A stretch of 64,000 bases of DNA from Paraglaciecola sp. MB-3u-78 (GCF_002835935.1 NZ_PJCF01000011.1:1-64000), one strand, 5' to 3'; shown: positions 1 to 8,764, numbered from the stretch's first letter. Notes: generated by a model not told the origin, from the letters alone. Numbers and translations are program-made.

Positions 1-6
1 ACATAA

Positions 7-38
7 TTACGCTTATGTGGTGCACCACATAAGCGTAA
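7..38. repeat. 32-bp perfect palindrome
   Basis: Bases 7-38 read the same on both strands (centre TGCA at 21-24). Its right half belongs to the tnpB coding region, so the left half replaces expected tnpB sequence. It may be a real foldback or an assembly artefact at a contig end. Confidence 0.9.
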
Positions 39-312
39 ACAATTTGATGGATTGGCTGCTCTGGCACAGTCACAGTTGCAGGAAAAAGCGGCCAGCGGAG
101 ATTGGTTTGTCTTTATAAACCGCAAGCGCACCCAGATGAAAGTGCTGTATTATCATCAGGGTGGGTATTGTTTGTGGAGTAAACGGTTAGAGCGAGGCAC
201 GTATCAGCAGGTGCCGGGCGGCTTAAAACTGCCCCTCAATGGCGCACAATTACAGTGTTTAATTGACGGTATTTATTGGCAAAAAGACAAACAAAATAAG
301 CGACATAACTAA
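7..312 (+). CDS. tnpB: IS66 TnpB (Orf2) accessory protein, 5' end missing
   Basis: IS66 TnpB is a small protein required for transposition of this family; its biochemical role is unclear. The reading frame is open from position 7 to the stop at 310-312, and a stop lies in frame at 4-6. The recognisable family signature starts at about 34 (RKQFDGLAAL), followed by the usual FVFINRKRTQMKVLYY and WSKRLERG blocks. No ATG precedes the signature in frame; the segment before it is a perfect palindrome (7-38), so the true N-terminus is missing or scrambled at the window edge. tnpC follows after 23 bases, the normal IS66 order. Identity is secure; whether the gene is intact cannot be judged here. Confidence 0.8.
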   Translation, partial: LRLCGAPHKRKQFDGLAALAQSQLQEKAASGDWFVFINRKRTQMKVLYYHQGGYCLWSKRLERGTYQQVPGGLKLPLNGAQLQCLIDGIYWQKDKQNKRHN

Positions 313-335
313 CTGAATTTGTTATACTTAGAGTC

Positions 336-1898
336 ATGAAAACGCCCCTGAAACCCACGCCTGACATGACTTCTCTGCACATTAAAAATGTGCAGTTAGC
401 AGAGCGCGTGATAGTACTTGAGCAACAACTTGACTGGTTCAAACGTCAATTATTTGGACGTAAGTCTGAGAAACAACTAATTGATAACCCAGCGCAAAGC
501 AACCTGTTTGTCAGCGAGCAAGCACCGGCTCAAACCCCGGAGTCTGGCACCGAAGTGGCTGCCCATCGCCGCAGCTCAAAGAAACAAACTCAGGAGCAGG
601 ATGTCAACGACACGGGCTTGCGTTTTGATGACAGCGTGCCACAACAGATCATTGAGGTGCCTGCACCCGAGCTCAGTGGTGAAGATGCTGAGCAGTATGA
701 CATCATTGACTACAACGATACCTGCCGTTTAGCCCAACAACCGGGCAGCTATACCGTATTGATTTATCGTCGCCCGGTCTTGCGTCATAAAAGCCAACAA
801 ACATTAGTCACCGTCCCTGCACCGGTGAATGTGCTCGAAGGCTGTTTTGCCGATGTCTCATTACTGGCCGGTCTAATGGTGGATAAAGCAGTCTACCACT
901 TACCGTTATACCGCCAGCATCAGCGCATGCTTGATAGCGGTATAACGGTCAGTCGTGCCACCCTTATCAACTGGATCCAAAAAGGCATTGAGTTACTCAG
1001 GCCCATTTATCAAGCCATGCTCAGGCAAATGTTGCAATCCAGTGTGCTGGCCATGGACGAGGTGCCGATAAAAGCGGGCCGTAAACACAAAGGGAAAATG
1101 CAGCAAACCTACTTCTGGCCGATTTACGGCGAGCAGGATGAGGTCGCTTTTACCTGGTCAACCTCCCGAGGGACACAACATGCTATTAGCCAGTTGTCTG
1201 GTTTTAGCGGTACCTTGCTCACTGATGGGTATATCGCCTATGAAAAAGCGGTGGCACAGCTCAATAAACATGAGCACACAGTCACCCACGCGACCTGCTG
1301 GGCGCACAGTCGTCGTACCTTTGAAAAAGCGCTGCAGATGGAGCCCGATACTGCCCAGCATGCCATCAACAAGATAGCCAAGCTGTATAAAATCGAAAAA
1401 CATATACGGGATAGCAAGCTGGATAAAGGACAAACGCTGGCCTATCGGCAACAGCATAGCGAGCCCATTGTGCATGCTTTTTTTATCTGGGTGTATGAGC
1501 AACGACAACGCCCCGAGTTATTGCCCAGTAATCCCCTGACAAAAGCCCTGGCTTATGTGTTTGAACGGCAAAGTCAATTGAGGGTGTTTCTGAGTAATCC
1601 GGATGTGCCTATTGATACCAATCATTTAGAAAGGGCACTGCGGGTTATTCCCATGGGTCGCAAAAATTATTTATTCTGCTGGAGTGAATTGGGCGCCGAG
1701 CAGCTTGGCATATTGCAAAGTCTGATGGTCACGTGCCGAATACAAGGTATCAACCCTTACACCTATCTGGTTGATGTACTGCAGCGCGTGGGTATGCATC
1801 CGGCTAAAAATGTTCTCGACCTGGTCCCCAGAGTCTGGAAAACAAAATTTGCCGACAACCCGCTGAAAAGTGATCTAAGCATACCCGCCTCTCGCTAG
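336..1898 (+). CDS. tnpC: IS66 transposase TnpC
   Basis: DDE transposase of the IS66 family, 520 residues, the usual length. Residues about 15-50 form the N-terminal leucine-zipper-like region ending in the family motif FGRKSEK. Catalytic positions are visible: Asp in LAMDEVPIKAG (about residue 240), Asp in LLTDGYIAYEK (about 300), and Glu in NHLERALRVIPMGRKN (about 430), followed by the IS66 C-terminal domain. It lies directly behind tnpB. No frameshift is seen, so this copy could be active if the rest of the element is complete. Confidence 0.95.
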   Translation: MKTPLKPTPDMTSLHIKNVQLAERVIVLEQQLDWFKRQLFGRKSEKQLIDNPAQSNLFVSEQAPAQTPESGTEVAAHRRSSKKQTQEQDVNDTGLRFDDSVPQQIIEVPAPELSGEDAEQYDIIDYNDTCRLAQQPGSYTVLIYRRPVLRHKSQQTLVTVPAPVNVLEGCFADVSLLAGLMVDKAVYHLPLYRQHQRMLDSGITVSRATLINWIQKGIELLRPIYQAMLRQMLQSSVLAMDEVPIKAGRKHKGKMQQTYFWPIYGEQDEVAFTWSTSRGTQHAISQLSGFSGTLLTDGYIAYEKAVAQLNKHEHTVTHATCWAHSRRTFEKALQMEPDTAQHAINKIAKLYKIEKHIRDSKLDKGQTLAYRQQHSEPIVHAFFIWVYEQRQRPELLPSNPLTKALAYVFERQSQLRVFLSNPDVPIDTNHLERALRVIPMGRKNYLFCWSELGAEQLGILQSLMVTCRIQGINPYTYLVDVLQRVGMHPAKNVLDLVPRVWKTKFADNPLKSDLSIPASR

Positions 1899-1972
1899 TG
1901 CCTATTTAGGCTAACCGCCACGACATTTTACCGTCTGGTCACCCATTTAGAAATACGCCTTATAATGATCGC

Positions 1973-2905
1973 TTACTTTATAGCGATAATTTGATTCGTT
2001 TTAGCGGCTTTTCGCTGGTAATAGCTTTTGACTATTTTGTTGTGGCGAATAGCAAAATTAGCCGCTTCGACAAAAGCCCATGCCAGATATTTATTGCCAT
2101 TTTTGCTATTGCTTCCCCCTTTCTTTTTACCGTTGCTATAGCGCGCTCCACCGATACAACGGCAATAGGAGGCATAATTCCCTGGCTTGTTAAAGCGTTT
2201 AATATCACCTGTTTCTAGCATAATAGTCAGGGCCAGAATATTGCCAATACCATCAATGCTACTCAGTGATTTAAATTCAGCTCTTAGTTTTACTTGTACT
2301 AATAAAGCACTTTCAATCTGCTTAATTTCATTTTTAAGACAATTCATAACATTGAGGGTGGCTGTCACCGCTTGTGCTGTGTTTGCAGTATGATCTTGTG
2401 CTATTTGCTCGCAGGTAAGCTGTTTTATTTTGTTATTACTGAGCCTGTAGCTTAGATGACGCATGTATATGCCCTGAATAGACAACAAGTTTGCTGTTGA
2501 TTGTTGTACCAGATTCATGCGTTTGCGCATCAGATCTCGCACTGCTCGTTCCTCTTTAGGGTAAATATACCCTTCAGGTAAAATATTAAGTCTAAGCATT
2601 TCAGCCAACCATTGTGCATCACTATTATCATCAGCATACTTTAACCCCGAGTACTGTTGGATAGCCGCCGTGTTGGCCAAGTGAACACAGAACTTGGCGC
2701 CTATTAAAGCATCCACAAGCCAATACCAGTTATAGGTCGACTCGATGACTAATCCTATTAACATCTCTTTGTATGGTTCAAGGAATCGCTGTATCAGCTC
2801 CCAATCATTAGGCAATTTTTTACAAACGAGTACTTTGCCGTTGTCATCTTTAATCGCAATAACACTATTATTTGAATGTAAGTCAATCCCGCCATATAGT
2901 TTCAT
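1973..2905 (-). pseudogene. IS110-family transposase, C-terminus cut off by IS66
   Basis: IS110 transposases combine an N-terminal RuvC-like DEDD domain with a C-terminal serine domain (Transposase_20). Visible are GGIDLHSNNSV (first Asp, residues 4-14), VIESTYNWYWLVD (Glu), DDNSDAQWLAEML (Asp pair), and the C-terminal LSSIDGIGNILALTIMLETG and YCRCIGGARYSNGKKKG blocks. The frame ends at residue 310 just after AKTNQIIAIK, where family members continue for roughly 20-30 more residues; the stop is supplied by the IS66 end at 1973-1976. The start is the ATG at 2903-2905, preceded by an AGGAG ribosome site; the open frame runs further upstream but that part is non-coding end sequence. Judged inactive. 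Confidence 0.88.
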
Positions 2906-2907
2906 CT

Positions 2908-2979
2908 CAATCTCCTCGTGTTTGTGTTTAAAAAGTGTTTTGGTCAACACATAATTTAAGCTCGACACGTAGGAGATTG
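2908..2979 (-). ncRNA. IS110 upstream hairpin masking the ribosome site; candidate bridge-RNA region
   Basis: CAATCTCCTCGTG (2908-2920) pairs with CACGTAGGAGATTG (2966-2979) with one bulged base, leaving a loop of about 45 bases. In the transposase transcript the 3' arm contains the AGGAG ribosome site just before the start codon, so folding would hide it. IS110-group elements are known to encode a bridge RNA in the non-coding end upstream of the recombinase, and this is that end. That this hairpin belongs to such an RNA is inference. Confidence 0.4.
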
Positions 2980-3035
2980 CTATATGATTATCAGGTCTTG
3001 AATTTTGCATGTCGCCCTTTTTAAACGATGGTACT

Positions 3036-3215
3036 AAACACTACCATCTTTTAGTTGAGACACCGGATGCCAACCTTAGTCAGGGGATGCACCAGTTAAA
3101 TGGTGTTTTTACGCAATCGATGGATCGTAATCATTGAGTGGGTCAATTGTTCAAAGTCGGTACAAAGCTATCGTGGTTAATAATGTTGCTTACTTACTTA
3201 GCGATGGCGTACCAA
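3036..3215 (+). pseudogene. REP-associated tyrosine transposase (RAYT/Y1_Tnp) remnant
   Basis: In one frame from about 3036 the translation reads KHYHLLVETPDANLSQGM and then QLNGVFTQ, the conserved HxH core and following helix of Y1 (IS200/RAYT-type) transposases, until a stop at 3135-3137. In another frame about 3160-3215 reads RYKAIVVNNVAYLL, matching the next conserved block of the family. The gene is therefore frameshifted and lacks its N-terminus (left, where IS110 begins) and C-terminus. It is the oldest layer of the nested mobile DNA here. Short translations make the exact ends uncertain. Confidence 0.72.
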
Positions 3216-3223
3216 TTTCGGAG

Positions 3224-4048
3224 CTAAGATAAGCCTAGTAGCTCGGATACTGGGATTAGGTGAATTTTACCTGTTACTTTTAATAATTTTGTACCTGAAT
3301 AAACAACAACACCATGAGATAAGACCCCCTGATCGATTAGGGTTTGTAGTGGCTTGAACCACTTTTGGCTAAGCGTCATACCCGCCTTAACCTCAACCCC
3401 TACCGACACACCACATTCTGACGTAAGGATCAGATCTACCTCTAAGCCATCACGGCTTCTGTAGTGGTGCATTTCATAATCTATTGCTGATTGGCTCACA
3501 AGCTTCATTAGCTCCGATGCAATGAACGTTTCCAATACACTACCTAGCACCGTTCGATCCTCAAGGAGTTTCGCCTCTGTAATATTCCTCAAACTGCACA
3601 GTAACCCGGTATCGATGAATTGGATTTTTTCAGATGTCAAAAGCCGTTTGGTTTCATTGCTATGCCAAGCCGGAATTAGTTTAATTAGATAGGTGTATTC
3701 TAGCGTTGCTATATATTTATCTGTGGTCTTTGCGGTTGTCCCCGTAACCCTCCCCAAAGAAGACTTGTTTAATAGCTCAGATGTATTGATTGCAAGCGCG
3801 TGAAGTAACCTTGCCACCTCTTTTGGTTTGGTTACATTGTATACTTCTGTTATGTCTCTTTTTAAGATTGAGTCAATATACGACTTAAACCAAGCCTTCC
3901 TTCTGTGAGGCTGCCTTGATAAAACTTCAGGATAACCACCGGTAACAATCATTCTTGCTAAATCAACTTGCGAAAGTTCGCTTTCTTTGTACTTAAAGTT
4001 ATTATCAAACAAATTGTCAAGAAACCCATTGTCTAACTCTGCAATTTC
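3224..4048 (-). pseudogene. DUF4143 AAA-type ATPase, N-terminus removed by IS66
   Basis: Full members have an N-terminal AAA domain with Walker A (about 380-430 residues) and a C-terminal DUF4143 domain with a PD-(D/E)XK-like fold. Here only about 275 residues remain: MIVTGGYPEVLSR marks the end of the ATPase part, and LEVDLILTSECGVSVGVEVK carries the D...E.K pattern of the C-terminal domain. Walker A and B are absent. The open frame extends to 4066 but the first residues (MLPQAH) are encoded by the IS66 inverted repeat that starts at 4049. These proteins are ATPases of unclear function, often found in accessory DNA. Non-functional as an ATPase. Confidence 0.82.
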
Positions 4049-4128
4049 GTGAGCTTGCGGCAGCATAGCGCAACTTCGTAAATTTGATCTGGTTTAATGT
4101 TTGCAACTTATTCATTGAAGATGAAAAT

Positions 4129-4503
4129 ATGGCAATCGCTAAAAAAATAAATCAGATCGTTGAAGCATTTGAGCTGTGGCGAAAAAACCGGGTTAGTCGC
4201 CGTTCTGCAACCCCACAAGCACTGCGCCAACAAGCAGTTGATCTACTCGAACACTGCTCGTCCAGTAAAGTCACCGCGATGCTGCGGATCAGTGGCACAC
4301 AATTGAAACAATGGCGTGAAGCCGTTGAACCAAGCCCAACATCCTCTGATTTTATTCGCTTACCTGGGCAAGGCGCGAGGGAGCCTGTTGCTAACGAGCA
4401 TCTCAGTGTCGAGCTTCGGTTGTGTAATGGTGCAGCATTAACCCTTTCGGGTGATATTTCCCAAGCCTTCCTCGTCGCCATGATCCAGGAAGTTAGATCG
4501 TGA
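4129..4503 (+). CDS. tnpA: IS66 TnpA (Orf1)
   Basis: Small accessory protein of IS66 elements with a helix-turn-helix region. 124 residues from the ATG at 4129, chosen because a GAAG ribosome site precedes it; the frame is open further upstream without a better start. Residues about 30-75 (QALRQQAVDLLEHCSSSKVT and RISGTQLKQWRE) fit the DNA-binding HTH of this family, and FLVAMIQEVR is the typical TnpA ending. The stop overlaps the tnpB start by four bases (GTGA), suggesting translational coupling. Appears intact. Confidence 0.88.
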   Translation: MAIAKKINQIVEAFELWRKNRVSRRSATPQALRQQAVDLLEHCSSSKVTAMLRISGTQLKQWREAVEPSPTSSDFIRLPGQGAREPVANEHLSVELRLCNGAALTLSGDISQAFLVAMIQEVRS

Positions 4504-4838
4504 TCCATTTAACGGCCCAAACGCCTATCCTGATCGCCACTGAGCCTGCTGACTTTCGCATGGGGATTGATGGTTTAGCGGCGCTTTGCCGTAGCAGGCT
4601 GACGCACGAGCCTCGTTGCGGGATCTTATTTGTGTTTATTAATCGCAATAAAACCATGATCCGCACGCTCGCCTATGATGGCACAGGATTTTGGTTGATG
4701 ACCAAGCGTTTATCTAAGGGTAAATTTCAATGCTGGCCCACCGTTAATTCACCTGTTCATCCGTTTGAGGCCAGGCAGTTGCGTCAACTTCTAAGCCCCG
4801 TCAAGCCTGATCTTAAGCGATCATTTACGGCAACATAA
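4500..4838 (+). CDS. tnpB: IS66 TnpB (Orf2)
   Basis: 112 residues starting at a GTG that overlaps the tnpA stop. The conserved IS66 Orf2 blocks are all present: DFRMGIDGLAALCR near residue 20, GILFVFINRNKTMIRTLAYD near 45, and the GFWLMTKRLSKGKF block near 65. Needed for transposition in studied IS66 elements, mechanism unknown. It resembles the truncated tnpB at the left edge only in these motifs, so the two elements are different IS66 types. Confidence 0.92.
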   Translation: MIHLTAQTPILIATEPADFRMGIDGLAALCRSRLTHEPRCGILFVFINRNKTMIRTLAYDGTGFWLMTKRLSKGKFQCWPTVNSPVHPFEARQLRQLLSPVKPDLKRSFTAT

Positions 4839-4930
4839 ATGAGCGTCATGAGCGGGTTGTATTTTCAATTAATGAGATCATACTGCCTGCCAATCTCCTA
4901 TCCACACACAACAAACGGCTAAGCGAAACA

Positions 4931-6532
4931 GTGAGTAAACCTTTTACAGATATTGATGGTCAGGCGCTGGAAGCGCTGATAGCCCGCGTGACTGAGGCCA
5001 AGGAAAACACCCTGGCGTTAAGTGAGCAAGACAGCCAGTTGTTATTGGATGCGTTGCTGACGTTGGCGAGTATGCAGGACCGTTTAACGCATCATAACGT
5101 TACTATTCATAAGTTACGAAAATTGCTGGGAATAGAGAAATCATCTGAGAAACAATCGGATGTCACGCCAAAAAAGCAAAAGCCCGCCAAGCCTCAAAAG
5201 CCTGGTAACAAGCGCCAGACCAGCGCCTCTTCAGATAAGGGATTTACGCCGGTCAAACCCACCGTGGTTATTCACCCGTTAACCACCATCAGTAAAGGGG
5301 ATAATTGCCCAGAATGCCTCACCGGTAAGGTATATAAAACCGAGCCAGGCAGTTTCTTGCGGATCACCGGCCACAGTCCGTTTACGCCCGAGCAGCATGT
5401 GATGGAGCGAGTTCGCTGCAATACATGTGGGGCTTATTTCACGGCGGAGCTGCCACCGGACGTACTGCAAGAGGGCCCGGGGACCCGAAAATACGGTTAT
5501 TCCGCGTGCGCCTTGATGGCGATCTACAAGTACTTCGCGGGGTTACCTTTTTACCGCCAGAGCAGTATTCAAAAGCTGTTGGGCGTGAAGATCAGCGCAT
5601 CAACGGTGTTTGACCAGATTGAGCTGGTGTGCAATGCCATTTATCCGGTCTTTCACCACCTTTTAAATCTGTCTGCGGATGCCGTGCATTACGCCATTGA
5701 TGACACCACACACCGAATTCTGGATGCTAAGCCCATTGAGAAAAAAATACGTAACAGTGATAAAACGCAGCTACGCAGTGGTGTGTATACCTCGGGTGTT
5801 ATCGCTACCACGAAGAACAATCAACACATCGTGTTATTCGAAACCAATATCGGCCATGCCGGTGAATTTATTGACAGCATCTTACAAAACCGCAGTCAAT
5901 CCAGTGCACAGCCCATTATTATGAGTGACGCACTTGCCAGCAACCGCCCGACGGTGAGGGAAACCATGGGATCGTTATGTAACAGCCATGCAAGGCGGCA
6001 GTTTGTTGATGTGATCAACCATTTCCCGGAAGAAGTTGAACATATTTTAACGCGCTATGGCGAGATCTGGTCACACGAACATCACGTAGAAGAGCAACAA
6101 CTGAGCGTAGCCAAACGGCTTGAATATCACCAAACGCATTCGTTGCCCGTCATGGCAGAAATTAAATTGTGGGGTGAAACCCATTTGGCAAACGAGACAG
6201 TAGAAGAAAACAGTGGCTTAGGCAAAGCGATAAAATACTTTATCAAACACTATGCAGGACTGAGCCTGTTTTGCAGCGTGCCCGGTGCAAAAATCGACAA
6301 TAACGGCATCGAAGCGATGCTGAAAATTGTAGTGAGAGACAGAAAAAACGCGATGTTCCATAAAACATTACTGGGCGCGACAATCGGAGATGTCATCACC
6401 TCGATGATAGCAACCGGTATGGAAGCGGGCGTCAACGTTATGGATTACTTTACGCTACTGCAACGGGAGCAAGCACAAGCTAAGGCCCATCCCGAAAAAT
6501 ACTTACCCTGGAATTATCAGGAAAATAGCTAA
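4931..6532 (+). CDS. tnpC: IS66 transposase TnpC
   Basis: 533-residue transposase starting at GTG 4931. Domains in order: coiled/leucine-zipper N-terminus (residues 30-75), a charged linker, an IS66 zinc-finger region with CPEC and CNTC cysteine pairs (about 130-165), the DDE core with YAIDDTTHR (first Asp), MSDALASNRP (second Asp), and the C-terminal Glu in KIDNNGIEAMLKIVVRDRKN. It differs strongly from the tnpC at 336-1898 and belongs to another IS66 subgroup. No lesion is seen and both element ends are present, so it may be functional. Confidence 0.94.
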   Translation: MSKPFTDIDGQALEALIARVTEAKENTLALSEQDSQLLLDALLTLASMQDRLTHHNVTIHKLRKLLGIEKSSEKQSDVTPKKQKPAKPQKPGNKRQTSASSDKGFTPVKPTVVIHPLTTISKGDNCPECLTGKVYKTEPGSFLRITGHSPFTPEQHVMERVRCNTCGAYFTAELPPDVLQEGPGTRKYGYSACALMAIYKYFAGLPFYRQSSIQKLLGVKISASTVFDQIELVCNAIYPVFHHLLNLSADAVHYAIDDTTHRILDAKPIEKKIRNSDKTQLRSGVYTSGVIATTKNNQHIVLFETNIGHAGEFIDSILQNRSQSSAQPIIMSDALASNRPTVRETMGSLCNSHARRQFVDVINHFPEEVEHILTRYGEIWSHEHHVEEQQLSVAKRLEYHQTHSLPVMAEIKLWGETHLANETVEENSGLGKAIKYFIKHYAGLSLFCSVPGAKIDNNGIEAMLKIVVRDRKNAMFHKTLLGATIGDVITSMIATGMEAGVNVMDYFTLLQREQAQAKAHPEKYLPWNYQENS

Positions 6533-6602
6533 GCACGATCCCAATAAACATCGGCTGACGTAGGCTTTTTGCCTAGGTCAAGCTATGCTCCCGTAAGCTC
6601 AC

Positions 6603-6947
6603 CAAAAATCAAAGAAGTTTTACGATGCCATACTAGGTGCTCTGGGATATGACGAAGGGACAATTGATCCTAAAGGTCGTTGTTTCTATTTCACTAAAAC
6701 AGGTATTTTAGGTCTAAGTGTCCCCATTGATGGTGAACCTGCGTGTCACGGTAATGGCAGTACTTTGGGGTTTGCAGTTGAAACCACAGAACTTGGTGAT
6801 GCATGGCATGCAGCTGGTCTAGCAAACGGTGGTGTAGCTTGTGAAGATCCTCCTGGTGTGCGTGATGGCGGTGCGATGAAGTTATATTTAGCTTATCTTC
6901 GAGATCCTGCAGGCAACAAAATCTGTGCTATGAAGCGCATGACCTAG
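6603..6947 (+). pseudogene. VOC/glyoxalase-family protein, start removed by IS66
   Basis: The frame begins exactly at the IS66 end and reads QKSKKFYDAILGALGYDEG, the usual first helix of a VOC (glyoxalase/bleomycin-resistance fold) protein, but lacks the first beta strand and start codon (roughly 10-13 residues). The rest is a normal VOC domain ending with LAYLRDPAGNKICAMKR, where the conserved Asp-Pro-x-Gly-Asn loop is present. The substrate cannot be told. With no start codon or promoter it is probably silent unless transcription enters from the element. Confidence 0.82.
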
Positions 6948-6995
6948 GTAGTTAATAAATATATTGTTGTGGCTGGTACTTCCCGCCACAACATT

Positions 6996-7874
6996 TCAAA
7001 CACTCTTGGCAATGCTTTTAGTTGGAAAGCGCCTAGCTCCAAATATCAATAATCCCGCACCCAGATACATCGCTAGACCATATACGCCTGCTGCAATGGC
7101 ATAATCGGGTCTGTCTAAAAAAGTGATGGCGATCAGCATGGCCATTGCGCTATTTTGAACGCCGACTTCAATGCCCAATGTCACAGTATCTCGTTTAACC
7201 AGTTTAAACATTAACCCTAGCAACAATCCAGTACCTATAGCCAATAGATTTAATGAGATAACAGCCTCTGACAGTAATACAAAGGACGTTAAAAACGCTG
7301 TTCGTTCTTGGTAGGTGATGGCCACTATCATAAATATTAAAAAACCAGTAGAAAGCCGCCTAAAAAACACCTCGCTGCGTATCGCAAAATTAGTAAAGTT
7401 GTGCCTAATTAAGATGCCGATAAGTACCGGTATTAAGGTAATAAAAATAAGACCTAAGGTGGTACTCAATAATGAAAATGACTCAACTGGGGTGTCGTTA
7501 AATTCCTCTATAGCAAAACGGATAATAAGTGGGGTGGTGACAACACAGATCAAGGTGGTGACTGCGGTTAGACTGACCGACAGTGCTAAGTTTGCTCTGG
7601 CTAACTGACTAAGAATATTCGAGCTAGTACCACCAGAGCAGGCAGCCAGTATCATTATGCCTACCGCTAAGTGTTCAGATAAATTAAAAAATATTGCGAT
7701 GCCGTATGCCAGTAAGGGCAAGATTAATAGTTGCCCAAATAAACCTATCGCGACCGGCTTAGGCTCTTTACCAAGCTCTAAAAAGTCTCGTTTGGTTAAG
7801 CTTAAACCCATACCAAACATGATAAGCGCCAACACTAAAGGCAGAATAACTTGGGTTAAAATCGAATCGCTCAT
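6996..7874 (-). CDS. Bile acid:sodium symporter (BASS/SBF) family transporter
   Basis: 292 residues with about nine to ten hydrophobic segments, starting at the first residues (LTQVILPLVLALIMFGMGLS). The SBF family motifs are visible: ACSGGTSSNILSQLARANLA in the middle, which in this family forms part of the discontinuous sodium-site helix, and the late GIEVGVQNSAMAMLIAI helix break. Such proteins are inner-membrane sodium-coupled carriers of organic anions; some bacterial members carry pantoate or other keto acids, so the substrate is unknown. It lies 140 bases downstream of the SDR gene and could be the last gene of that operon or have its own promoter. Confidence 0.88.
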   Translation of the reverse strand: MSDSILTQVILPLVLALIMFGMGLSLTKRDFLELGKEPKPVAIGLFGQLLILPLLAYGIAIFFNLSEHLAVGIMILAACSGGTSSNILSQLARANLALSVSLTAVTTLICVVTTPLIIRFAIEEFNDTPVESFSLLSTTLGLIFITLIPVLIGILIRHNFTNFAIRSEVFFRRLSTGFLIFMIVAITYQERTAFLTSFVLLSEAVISLNLLAIGTGLLLGLMFKLVKRDTVTLGIEVGVQNSAMAMLIAITFLDRPDYAIAAGVYGLAMYLGAGLLIFGARRFPTKSIAKSV

Positions 7875-8014
7875 TGGGGAACTGTTCCTAATTAAAATTT
7901 AACGTTTTAAACTGCAGAGGTCACTTGGCGTCGCGCATCGTATTCACAGAGAAATAGAAAAGCAAAATCCCTCAGGCCTCACTGTATATTTTTTGCAGTA
8001 GATATACCTTTTAA

Positions 8015-8764
8015 TTAACTCATTTTAGCTAACAGACTTAATGGCGCGATTCGGGCTATATATCTAAACAAAGCCCAAGGCCATTTGGGTACAAAACTGC
8101 TGGCCACTTCTTTTTCGATGTCTTTGACTATGGCTTTACAGCCTGTTTCTAAGTCCACAATAAAAGGTACCGTTTTTACCTTTGCATTGATTTCGGTACG
8201 AATAAAGCCCGGATGAATAGTAGTGACTTTAATCGGGGTGTTGAGTACATCGATTCGTATACCTTCGCTAAGGGAAGTTAACGCGGCTTTGGTGGCAGCA
8301 TACACCGTCATGGCTCTGCGTGCCCCACGTACTGCACTGACCGAGGATATAGTGACTAAATGGCCTGCGTTTTGGGCGCGGAATATTTCCATGGCTGCTT
8401 CACACTGGGCCAAAGCTGAAACAAAATTGGTTACTGCAGTTTGTTTATTGGCTTGAAAATATCCAGTGCCAAGTGAGGCCCCTTTGCCCATTCCTGCATT
8501 GACTATAACGCGATCTAGACTGCCTAAATCTGCAGCAAAGGCTTTGACTACTTCAAATACCTGGTCGTGGTCGTTGACATCTAAGGAGCGAATAAACACT
8601 TTAATATCGGGGTTAATGATCAATAACTCTTGTTTAAGTGATTCTAGGTTTTCCATTCTGCGCGCGCACAAAGCTAAGTTACGCCCCATTTTGGCAAACT
8701 CAATAGCCATGCCTTTACCCAAACCCGAGCTAGCACCCGTAATTAAAATATTTTGTCGGATCAT
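8015..8764 (-). CDS. Short-chain dehydrogenase/reductase (SDR)
   Basis: 249 residues, classical SDR length. The Rossmann cofactor loop TGASSGLGKG is at residues 9-18, the NAG motif (VIVNAGMG) near 90, the catalytic Ser in TISSVSAVRG near 140, and the YAATK catalytic pair near 155-159. Arg residues after the second strand (CARRMENL) favour NADP(H). The C-terminal hydrophobic stretch (WPWALFRYIARIAPLSLLAK) resembles membrane-associated SDRs of lipid metabolism. It starts 33 bases behind the histidine phosphatase gene on the same strand and probably belongs to the acyl-CoA dehydrogenase operon. Substrate unknown. Confidence 0.9.
   Translation of the reverse strand: MIRQNILITGASSGLGKGMAIEFAKMGRNLALCARRMENLESLKQELLIINPDIKVFIRSLDVNDHDQVFEVVKAFAADLGSLDRVIVNAGMGKGASLGTGYFQANKQTAVTNFVSALAQCEAAMEIFRAQNAGHLVTISSVSAVRGARRAMTVYAATKAALTSLSEGIRIDVLNTPIKVTTIHPGFIRTEINAKVKTVPFIVDLETGCKAIVKDIEKEVASSFVPKWPWALFRYIARIAPLSLLAKMS

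Larger units (their letters stand above)
1..1976 (+). mobile_element. IS66-family element, left end outside the window
   Basis: The segment carries the 3' part of tnpB and a full tnpC. The right end is placed at 1976 because the sequence there ends in CGCTTAC, the complement of the GTAAGCG that begins many IS66 elements, and because the neighbouring IS110 transposase frame breaks exactly there. The element therefore appears inserted in the 3' end of the IS110 gene. The opposite end and its target duplication lie left of the window; if complete, an 8-bp copy of TTTATAGC (1977-1984) should be found there. Confidence 0.8.
4049..6602 (+). mobile_element. Complete three-gene IS66 element (about 2.55 kb)
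   Basis: The ends are a 21-bp imperfect inverted repeat: GTGAGCTTGCGGCAGCATAGC at 4049-4069 and its counterpart at 6582-6602, 19 of 21 positions matching. Inside are tnpA, tnpB and tnpC in the standard order. Flanking 8-mers differ (GCAATTTC at 4041-4048, CAAAAATC at 6603-6610), so there is no target duplication; the two flanks belong to different truncated genes. This points to a deletion or recombination between element copies after insertion. Confidence 0.85.

Noticed and set aside
1158-1508. Antisense frame within IS66 tnpC
   Set aside because: Shadow of the transposase; no ribosome site or known motif.
2906-3010. N-terminal extension of the IS110 transposase
   Set aside because: Family members begin at KLYGGIDLHS; the upstream part is the non-coding end with a hairpin and the ribosome site.
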